Positions 1 through 5,023 of a stretch of DNA of 5,023 nucleotides are shown here, one piece after another. Positions within the stretch are counted from its first letter, which is position 1; each line of letters starts with the position of its first letter. This stretch comes from Bacteroidia bacterium (GTDB taxonomy: Bacteria > Bacteroidota > Bacteroidia > Bacteroidales > GCA-2748055). The stretch covers positions 1 to 5,023 of the forward strand of contig JAUVKN010000299.1 in assembly GCA_030596245.1 (NCBI GenBank), given 5' to 3'. The notes below the pieces were generated by a model that searched no databases, was not told where the DNA came from, and worked only from the letters and a program-made list of their open reading frames with translations. The translations under genes were made by a program, and so were the position numbers.

Positions 1-932
1 CCGCTCAAAGGCACTTTGGCACCTGGAAGTGTCTGGTTGGAAATGCAAAAAAATGGAAGAAGGGCCCAGTTTCACTTTCCACAGCGATCAATGGTTATGC
101 TATTGTTCTGGAAGCCACTGTTTCCGAACAATATAGGGAGAATTTCACCATACAATTCCGATGGGATAATTCACGGTTTACTTTTGGTGAAATTATAGAA
201 ATTGCCGGCAGTACTCCCATCCCTCCCTATCTGAACAGGGATGCAGAGGAGAGTGACAAGGAGCGCTATCAGACCATTTACAGCCGGGACCTGGGGTCTG
301 TTGCTGCACCAACTGCCGGATTGCACTTTACAGAGAGGATGATGCAGCAGCTCAAGGAGGATGGAATTCGTACCGCTGAGCTCACCCTGCACGTGGGTGC
401 AGGCACTTTTGTACCGGTAAAAGAGACCAATGCCCGAAACCATTCCATGCATGCCGAACTGGTAGTAGTTAGCCTTGCGTTTCTGGAACAATGGGCAGCC
501 CGGACTGATGGTTTAATCGCTGTGGGCACCACAAGCTCCAGGAGCCTTGAGTCCCTTTATTGGCTGGGTGTGAAACTCCTAATAGGTGACTTACTTGACC
601 CTGAGCAGATAACCTTGAAGCAGTGGGAAAATGAGCGTTTGTCCGGAGATTTTACGCTTAAAGAGAGCCTGAATGCTCTGATTGAGTATTGCAGAGAGAA
701 AAAACTGGATCAGTTTCATTTCTCCACCCAGCTTATGATTGTACCTGGCTACATTTTCAAAGCCATCAGCGGACTTATCACTAATTTTCATCTTCCTAAA
801 AGCACATTGTTGCTGCTGATTGCTGCATTTATTGGTGAGGATTGGAAAAAGGTATATGAGTTTGCAGAGCAGCATCAATACAGGTTTCTGAGCTATGGAG
901 ACAGCTCCCTGCTTCTACCCGGAAAACAGTAA
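1..932 (+). CDS. queA: S-adenosylmethionine:tRNA ribosyltransferase-isomerase (QueA family), 5'-partial, long Bacteroidota-type form
   Basis: QueA transfers and isomerises the ribosyl part of S-adenosylmethionine onto 7-aminomethyl-7-deazaguanine in the tRNA wobble position, giving epoxyqueuosine in the cytoplasmic queuosine pathway. The frame is open from base 3 to TAA at 930-932, giving 309 visible residues; the start lies left of the window. From memory of E. coli QueA (~356 aa), roughly 80-100 N-terminal residues are missing. Family motifs seen, numbered from the first visible residue: WKCLVGNAKKW (8-18), PIPPYLNRD (72-80), VAAPTAGLHF (100-109), LHVGAGTFVPV (129-139), NHSMHAE (146-152), GTTSSRSLES (175-184), TNFHLPKSTL (260-269) and YRFLSYGD (293-300). 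Between RSLES and TNFHLP there are 75 residues against about 34 in E. coli, so about 40 extra. That enlargement matches my recollection of a longer QueA paralogue in Bacteroidota, so canonical activity is likely but not proven. It converges on the threonine aldolase gene with 3 bp between stops. Family assignment is secure; paralogue identity is not. Confidence 0.93.
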   Translation, partial: AQRHFGTWKCLVGNAKKWKKGPVSLSTAINGYAIVLEATVSEQYRENFTIQFRWDNSRFTFGEIIEIAGSTPIPPYLNRDAEESDKERYQTIYSRDLGSVAAPTAGLHFTERMMQQLKEDGIRTAELTLHVGAGTFVPVKETNARNHSMHAELVVVSLAFLEQWAARTDGLIAVGTTSSRSLESLYWLGVKLLIGDLLDPEQITLKQWENERLSGDFTLKESLNALIEYCREKKLDQFHFSTQLMIVPGYIFKAISGLITNFHLPKSTLLLLIAAFIGEDWKKVYEFAEQHQYRFLSYGDSSLLLPGKQ

Positions 933-935
933 AAA

Positions 936-1973
936 TTATAACATTGATCTGAGCAGAGAAGCAAAGCGAACAATATCCTCTGTAGTGGTGTCGAAAGAGC
1001 ACATCCAACGTACCTCCGAGCGTTCTTCATCCCAAACATAGAAGAAGAACTGCTCCTGCAACCTGGGAATAATGGCTGCTGGAATTCTCGCAAAAACTGC
1101 ATTGGATTCAACCTTTTGGGTTACTTCTACCCCGGGAATATCCTTAACAGCTAAGAAAAGCTCCTGCGCCATGCGATTTGCGTGAAGCGCATTTCTTTTC
1201 CACAGATCATTCGCCAGGTAGGAATCGAATTGAGCTGCGATATACCTCATTTTGGATGCCAGCTGCATGCCCTGCTTTCTCAGATATTTGAAGTCTTCAC
1301 AAAGTGCGTTATTGAAGAATACCACAGCCTCCCCATACATCATCCCATTTTTGGTCCCCCCGAAAGAGAGGACATCCACCCCGGCGCCCCCGGTCATTTC
1401 ATAAAAGGTGCTCTCCAGAGCTACAGCTGCATTGCCGATCCGTGCTCCATCCATATGTAAATACATATCATTGGAATGGGCGTAATCAGCCAGCTTCCGG
1501 ATCTCATTAAGGGTGTACAGAGTGCCCAGCTCGGTGGACTGCGTGATGGAGATTACCCTGGGTTGCACATGATGTTCAAATCCTATTCCATGCATGTGCC
1601 CGGCAATCAATTCAACAGTCAGTTTCCCGTCCGGCGCACTCACTGTAAGCAATTTACACCCGGTAAACTTCTCCGGAGCCCCGCATTCATCCACATTGAT
1701 ATGGGCACTGTCCGGACAAATAACCGCATGATAAGGCCGGGTAACAGATGAGAGTCCCAACACATTGGCTGCAGTGCCGATAAATACAAAAAATATCCCG
1801 GTATCCTCACCAAAGATCTGCTTCATCCGGGCAATGGTCTTTTCGGTATATGGATCATCTCCATAGGCGATCACGTGTCCGTTGTTCACAGATGCCATCG
1901 CTTCCAGTATGTCAGGATGAACACCTGCATTGTTATCACTGGCAAATCCGCGTCGGTTTATTGATTCAGACAT
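936..1973 (-). CDS. ltaE: Low-specificity threonine aldolase (PLP-dependent, beta-eliminating lyase family)
   Basis: This cytoplasmic fold-type I PLP enzyme cleaves threonine/allo-threonine (and often other beta-hydroxy amino acids) to glycine plus an aldehyde. The 345 residues match the usual ~335-350 aa and look full length. Seen: an N-terminal FASDNNAGVHPDILEAM segment (10-26) with YGDDPYTEK (37-45), a glycine/threonine phosphate-binding stretch FIGTAANVLGL (64-74), SAHINVDECGAPE (89-101) whose His91 fits the residue stacking on the PLP ring, HMDGARIGNAA (173-183) whose Asp175 should contact the pyridine nitrogen, and SFGGTKNG (203-210) whose Lys208 should be the Schiff-base lysine. The SFGGTKNG form resembles the Pseudomonas/Bacteroidota type rather than E. 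coli LtaE. ATG at 1973-1971 follows the dipeptidase stop by 3 bases, so the gene is the distal part of an operon and probably translationally coupled. No clear Shine-Dalgarno is present. The stereopreference (L, L-allo or low-specificity) cannot be read from sequence. Confidence 0.95.
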   Translation of the reverse strand: MSESINRRGFASDNNAGVHPDILEAMASVNNGHVIAYGDDPYTEKTIARMKQIFGEDTGIFFVFIGTAANVLGLSSVTRPYHAVICPDSAHINVDECGAPEKFTGCKLLTVSAPDGKLTVELIAGHMHGIGFEHHVQPRVISITQSTELGTLYTLNEIRKLADYAHSNDMYLHMDGARIGNAAVALESTFYEMTGGAGVDVLSFGGTKNGMMYGEAVVFFNNALCEDFKYLRKQGMQLASKMRYIAAQFDSYLANDLWKRNALHANRMAQELFLAVKDIPGVEVTQKVESNAVFARIPAAIIPRLQEQFFFYVWDEERSEVRWMCSFDTTTEDIVRFASLLRSML

Positions 1974-1976
1974 CGC

Positions 1977-3593
1977 TTAAAACTTTTCATCATATTTGGT
2001 CCAGAGCATATCTCCCAGTTCCCACGCTTTGTGAACCACCTTATCACCCCACATCAGCGTATAGTTGGTCAGGTAGTCGTTCAGGTCACTCTCCTCCCCT
2101 TTCAGGTGCATCTCCAGTGCTTGCTTCTCAAAAAAGGCTTGTGCAGAAAACAGCTCCTCCTGCCACTGGTCCCAAACTTCATTCACATCGTACCGCATTT
2201 CTCCCCATCTCTGGGAGGTCAATGTTCCCAGACGGTTGAAGGCCCACCAGGCCGACCCGGTGGTATACCCATTGGGTCTTCCGGGAGTTTTATAAGATTG
2301 TGGAAGGTCAGCAACCGAACAATAGACGGGGATATAGATGGAGGTGGAAACATTGTCCTGTGCCAGCCAGACCACGCCTCCAATCTCATCAGGCAACCAA
2401 TCCCTGCACTGAATAATGGTTGCATACATGGTATACCACCTTGCAATGGTACGTTCGCCACGCCATCCCCAACCTCCATTGATACGGAAGAGTTTATTCA
2501 TATCATAGGGCAAATGAGGATTGGCCAGGGGTGAGATAACACTGTTGCCCTTGTCATCAGTTACCACCATATCTTTGGTCATATCAAATGGAGTACCCTC
2601 GTAATAATCTGAAAAGAGACTCCTTAAGTCAGATAGCGTCACAGGTTGATCCGGTTTTACGGAGAAGGGATAGTTTTCGGCATTGGGATCAAGTTCCAAC
2701 GAAGGTGCAAGTAAGGTAAATACCCGCCACTCCCTGCGCCGGGCTGCCAGTGAGGTCCGGCTTTTCGGCGCATAGACATAGCAGAACCGGAACTCCTCTC
2801 CTTCCTGCCACCACCCCTGTTCTGCAGCCACACTGAATACATTATCACTGGCCATAAAGTAATCAGGATTGTTCAAGTTGATCTTCTTGATGGTACTGGC
2901 ATTTGCATTCACCGAAATATGGTTATCAGGTACTCGCTGAGCAGCCCAGACAGAACCCACTTTTCCTTTACTCGGACCCATGATTTCGAAGTGCCACACC
3001 TCTTTCTTATCAGCAATGGTGAGGCACTCGCCATAATCGTTCCATCCATAAGCAGCTGTCAGTTCACCCGCCAGTGCAATGGCTTCCCTGGCTGTTTTGC
3101 ACCGTTCCAGCATCAGTTGGCACAGGCGCTGACAATCGATCAATCCTTCGTCCGATTGCAGCTCATCTCTTCCACCAAAGGTCGATTCGCCGATCCCCAG
3201 CTGGTACTGGTTCATGGAGGGGTAGGCCGTATTAAGGAACTGATAGGTCTCCCTGACCTGGGGGATCTCACCAATGGGAATATGACTGTACGTGGGCATT
3301 AAAAATGAATCACACGCCACCCTTTTATACATGGGAGTCGTTGCCCCTTTCGGGTGCTTTTTTGCAGGAGTTACATCCATCCATGAGCGGGTCCTGTGGC
3401 TATCATCCGTATGAGAAGTAATCACCGATCCATCTGCAGTAGCAGCTTTCCCGGCTGTAATGGAAGTGCATCCATCTGCATGCCCTCCTTCCCAATCAGG
3501 GTGCTGCGCCTGTGTGGTTACTATCAAAAAACATAACAAACCTGACACAAGACAGACGGACTTCATAATGCTCATTTTATGGTTTAAGTTCAC
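1977..3593 (-). CDS. Secreted C69-family dipeptidase (PepD-like Ntn hydrolase)
   Basis: Peptidase family C69 enzymes are N-terminal-nucleophile hydrolases that cleave dipeptides; the catalytic cysteine becomes residue 1 after processing. The longest frame starts with GTG at 3593 (538 aa), but ATG at 3575 (532 aa, MSIMKS) or 3566 (529 aa, MKS) is more likely: the signal peptide begins at MKS, and a possible -7 promoter box ends on the GTG. Using GTG numbering, a hydrophobic segment (13-27) ends in TTQA|Q, a good signal peptidase I site at 29/30 with no lipobox, so a periplasmic or outer location is expected. The putative nucleophile is Cys42 in ADGCTSITAGKAATADGSV (39-57), followed by SHTDDS (60-65), characteristic of C69. 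Further family features are GIGESTFGGRDEL (133-145), YGWNDYGECLTIAD (182-195) and EVWHFEIMG (198-206). Length is typical of the secreted Bacteroidota form. It ends 3 bases before the threonine aldolase start. Dipeptide specificity is unknown. Confidence 0.93.
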   Translation of the reverse strand: MNLNHKMSIMKSVCLVSGLLCFLIVTTQAQHPDWEGGHADGCTSITAGKAATADGSVITSHTDDSHRTRSWMDVTPAKKHPKGATTPMYKRVACDSFLMPTYSHIPIGEIPQVRETYQFLNTAYPSMNQYQLGIGESTFGGRDELQSDEGLIDCQRLCQLMLERCKTAREAIALAGELTAAYGWNDYGECLTIADKKEVWHFEIMGPSKGKVGSVWAAQRVPDNHISVNANASTIKKINLNNPDYFMASDNVFSVAAEQGWWQEGEEFRFCYVYAPKSRTSLAARRREWRVFTLLAPSLELDPNAENYPFSVKPDQPVTLSDLRSLFSDYYEGTPFDMTKDMVVTDDKGNSVISPLANPHLPYDMNKLFRINGGWGWRGERTIARWYTMYATIIQCRDWLPDEIGGVVWLAQDNVSTSIYIPVYCSVADLPQSYKTPGRPNGYTTGSAWWAFNRLGTLTSQRWGEMRYDVNEVWDQWQEELFSAQAFFEKQALEMHLKGEESDLNDYLTNYTLMWGDKVVHKAWELGDMLWTKYDEKF

Positions 3594-3622
3594 TAAGATA
3601 ATTAAATTGACCTTGCTCTAAA
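3593..3622 (-). promoter_or_regulatory. Possible Bacteroidota-type promoter for dipeptidase-ltaE
   Basis: On the minus strand TATCTTAG (3600-3593) matches the Bacteroidota -7 consensus TAnnTTTG at all but one defined position, and TTTA (3622-3619) sits 18 bp upstream where TTTG (-33) is expected, again with one mismatch. A transcript starting a few bases downstream would exclude the GTG at 3593 and leave a short leader before ATG 3575 or 3566. The match is approximate and the DNA is AT-rich, so chance is quite possible. Confidence 0.28.
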
Positions 3623-3640
3623 CGTCTAAATCGGTCAATT
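3605..3640. repeat. Inverted repeat between the CotH gene and the dipeptidase gene (8-bp perfect arms)
   Basis: AATTGACC (3605-3612) and GGTCAATT (3633-3640) are perfect reverse complements separated by 20 bases. The spacer carries a direct TCTAAA repeat (3617-3622 and 3625-3630). It lies 17 bp beyond the CotH stop, and one arm overlaps the possible dipeptidase promoter. It could be an operator for a dimeric regulator or a weak terminator for the CotH transcript; the arms are AT-rich, the loop is long and no strong U-run follows, so a terminator is the weaker option. The repeat itself is certain; its function is inference. Confidence 0.5.
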
Positions 3641-3656
3641 ACCCAAGATCTGGAAT

Positions 3657-4916
3657 TTATAATATCACAATAGGGATAATGCTGGATCGTTGGTCAGTAA
3701 CATATTTTATAAAATAACTACCACCCGATAATCTTGATAGATCATAATATTTTCTTTCGTAATGTGCAAGAGTTACATCCTGTTCGAAATAGACAATTTT
3801 TCCGGTAATATCGGTAATCAATAAGTATCCCAGAAACTCATTGGCTGAATTGTTATATATGAAGAATTGGCCGCTACTCGGATTTGGTGCCACAATGAAG
3901 CACTCCGGAGGATCGTTCACCTCATAACATTTATATCCGAATTCCTCTAAATCAAAATAATTTATCATCTGCTTTGCCATTTCGCAGGGCCTGTTCATTA
4001 GAAAATCCAAAAGATTATTCTCAATGTCGTTCTCCCAACTTGTGGTACTGGATGGATAGTTCCATCTAGAAATATGACTGGATAACTCAGGCCGGTACTG
4101 ATCCATGATTGCATTCAGTTTGCCAGATATTTTTCCCGGTGTAAACTCCTTATTCAGGATTTCAGCAAACCTGTCAATGAACAGGGACCTGAAATTGTTG
4201 TTCTTCAATAAGTTTCTCAGCAAGAGAGAAGATACAGACTCTGTGTTCCATGGCCGTTCCCCTTCTTCCAACATGGCATGATCAAAGATATCGGGGATGG
4301 TACGGCTATAGGCCACATCCAGGTCGAAAAAAATCCATCTCCATTTTCCCTCCGGTGTCTGAGGTCTCCACAATTTCTGATTATTCCCCGGCCAGTCCCA
4401 GTTTGAGAGAAACATTTCTGCGATGACGTAATCCACCAAACTATGAATATCGATCTGGGATTTAACATACTCATAATTATAATCGACCGATAGATCATTT
4501 TGGTCAATATATTCTGCCACTCTTTTATAATGTAAATTGGAACCGGCATCAACCAGGGCAATATTGGCATTGATCATATCAATGGAATCTTTGTTAAACC
4601 CATAAGTATACTCAATATATCTCTCGTCGATTCTATCCCTAAGGGTATGAATGCCCCAATACTCGCCGTTAATGTACACGATTACAGGTTGATAGTCCTG
4701 GATTTCAATATCTAAATCGCGCACAATTTCATGGGCTAACACATCCCTGATGGTGGCTTCATCAATCGATGATCCTCCCATGGTGGCCCTTAACAGGAAT
4801 CTCTTGTAAGAATTAACCGATTTTTGAGGCAGTAACTGATAATTGAAATAGCTATCTCCGTACTCCTCTCTTGCATAAACTCTAACCCACATTGCAGCAA
4901 ATGTGCCATAAATCAA
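3657..4916 (-). CDS. CotH kinase-family protein with T9SS C-terminal sorting domain, N-terminally truncated (probable pseudogene or 5'-damaged gene)
   Basis: CotH proteins have an atypical protein-kinase fold; Bacillus CotH phosphorylates spore-coat proteins, while in Bacteroidota related domains occur on secreted surface proteins of unknown target. The frame opens just after TGA at 4925-4923; possible starts are TTG 4916 (419 aa) and ATG 4892 (411 aa). Visible CotH features are RVYAREEYG (12-20), SYKRFLLRATMGG (36-48), YINGEYWGIHTLRDRIDERY (81-100), NWDWPGNNQKLWR (172-184), KWRWIFFDLDVAY (191-203) and LLRNLLKNNNFRSLFIDRFA (232-251). Asp174 and Asp198/200 are the likely catalytic and Mg-binding acids. 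A T9SS type A sorting domain follows (about 341-419), with VAPNPSSGQF, ITDITGKIVY and LSRLSGGSYFIKY. T9SS cargo needs a signal peptide, but none is encoded here, and complete relatives carry an extra N-terminal CotH segment before the RVYARE region. The gene therefore seems to have lost its 5' part. Hand-counted lines give about 27-45% GC here against about 50% in the dipeptidase gene. Family call strong; intactness doubtful. Confidence 0.85.
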   Translation of the reverse strand: MIYGTFAAMWVRVYAREEYGDSYFNYQLLPQKSVNSYKRFLLRATMGGSSIDEATIRDVLAHEIVRDLDIEIQDYQPVIVYINGEYWGIHTLRDRIDERYIEYTYGFNKDSIDMINANIALVDAGSNLHYKRVAEYIDQNDLSVDYNYEYVKSQIDIHSLVDYVIAEMFLSNWDWPGNNQKLWRPQTPEGKWRWIFFDLDVAYSRTIPDIFDHAMLEEGERPWNTESVSSLLLRNLLKNNNFRSLFIDRFAEILNKEFTPGKISGKLNAIMDQYRPELSSHISRWNYPSSTTSWENDIENNLLDFLMNRPCEMAKQMINYFDLEEFGYKCYEVNDPPECFIVAPNPSSGQFFIYNNSANEFLGYLLITDITGKIVYFEQDVTLAHYERKYYDLSRLSGGSYFIKYVTDQRSSIIPIVIL

Positions 4917-4925
4917 GAAATATCA

Positions 4926-4950
4926 GTTAATAACCCTCTAGTTTATTAAC
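4926..4950. repeat. Perfect short inverted repeat upstream of the CotH fragment
   Basis: GTTAATAA (4926-4933) and TTATTAAC (4943-4950) are exact reverse complements with a 9-base spacer (CCCTCTAGT). The element abuts the in-frame TGA (4923-4925) that closes the CotH reading frame upstream. It could be an operator-like site, a weak hairpin, or the edge of a rearrangement. The arms contain only one G/C each, so hairpin stability would be low. Confidence 0.45.
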
Positions 4951-4993
4951 AATTACAGATTTGCTATTTTCTATATGTTTGAATATTAACAAT
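4944..4993. repeat. 10-bp direct repeat TATTAACAAT, 40 bp apart
   Basis: TATTAACAAT occurs at 4944-4953 and again at 4984-4993, start to start 40 bp. The first copy overlaps the right arm of the inverted repeat at 4926-4950, so a TATTAAC core occurs twice on the plus strand and once inverted in about 70 bp. This could reflect repeated regulator sites, but the surrounding DNA is only about 22% GC, where such matches arise by chance. Confidence 0.3.
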
Positions 4994-5023
4994 ATGCAAT
5001 TTATCCTTTTAGTAAAACACAAA

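Noticed and set aside
16..198. A 60-codon plus-strand open frame at the left edge, which could suggest a small gene or a frameshift in queA
   Set aside because: The queA frame (base 3 onward) is open without interruption through this region and gives clear family motifs, so the +1 frame is a shadow and no frameshift is needed.
321..932. A queA start at 321
   Set aside because: The codon at 321 is TTG inside the conserved VAAPTAGLHF motif; strong QueA homology continues upstream to the window edge, so this is an internal leucine.
910..963. Inverted repeat TGCTTCT/AGAAGCA around the convergent stops as a bidirectional terminator
   Set aside because: The 7-bp arms are 40 bases apart, lie partly within both coding regions and lack adjacent U-runs, so a chance match is more likely.
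1182..2534. Several plus-strand open frames (1182-1460, 1476-1751, 1850-2239, 2031-2534) opposite ltaE and the dipeptidase
   Set aside because: They are antisense to well-supported genes, have low-complexity or Cys/His/Pro-rich translations and no recognisable domain.
4217..4570. A 117-codon minus-strand frame inside the CotH gene
   Set aside because: It overlaps the CotH frame on the same strand, which carries the conserved kinase motifs; its translation resembles nothing known to me.
4927..5022. A minus-strand frame open from the right edge to TAA at 4929-4927, possibly the tail of an upstream gene or the missing CotH N-terminus
   Set aside because: Only about 31 codons, very AT-rich, and the translation (rich in I, N, K) shows no CotH or other recognisable similarity.
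1..5023. tRNA/rRNA genes, riboswitches, CRISPR arrays, transposases or a defence/novel multi-gene system
   Set aside because: No cloverleaf-like segment, regularly spaced repeat or mobile-element protein was seen; almost all of the window is explained by four protein genes of known families.

Overview
The window looks like chromosomal DNA from a member of the Bacteroidota (Bacteroidetes). The main evidence is a CotH-like protein ending in a type IX secretion (T9SS, Por) sorting domain, a system found essentially only in that phylum. A QueA homologue of the long form that I associate with Bacteroidota, a secreted C69 dipeptidase and the lack of clear Shine-Dalgarno sites all agree. The closest group (for example a T9SS-positive Bacteroidales/Marinilabiliales-like or Cytophagales-like lineage) cannot be fixed from sequence reading alone.

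Layout. Positions 1-932 (+) hold the 3' three-quarters of a queA-type gene (S-adenosylmethionine:tRNA ribosyltransferase-isomerase) that runs off the left edge. It is convergent with a minus-strand block, and only 3 bases separate the two stop codons. Reading right to left, the minus strand carries a CotH-family kinase-like gene that is missing its N-terminus and keeps a T9SS C-terminal domain (3657-4916). Next are a 63-81 bp AT-rich gap with an 8-bp-arm inverted repeat and a possible promoter, a secreted C69-family dipeptidase (1977-3593 at most; ATG start more likely at 3575), and, after just 3 bases, a low-specificity threonine aldolase (936-1973). The last ~107 bp of the window are about 22% GC and contain a perfect 8+8 bp inverted repeat and a 10-bp direct repeat.

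How the genes may work together. The dipeptidase and threonine aldolase are almost certainly translated from one mRNA. A simple reading is peptide and amino-acid salvage: extracytoplasmic dipeptide hydrolysis, uptake of the amino acids, then cleavage of threonine (or related beta-hydroxy amino acids) to glycine and an aldehyde. This coupling is inference. The tRNA-modification gene is a convergent neighbour with no evident link. The CotH gene is lower in GC than the others, has a secretion tail but no signal peptide, and starts directly after an in-frame stop; it is probably a 5'-damaged gene. No RNA gene, CRISPR array, transposase or clearly new system was seen. The points most worth a second look are the broken CotH gene with its repeat-bearing AT-rich upstream region, and the enlarged QueA homologue.
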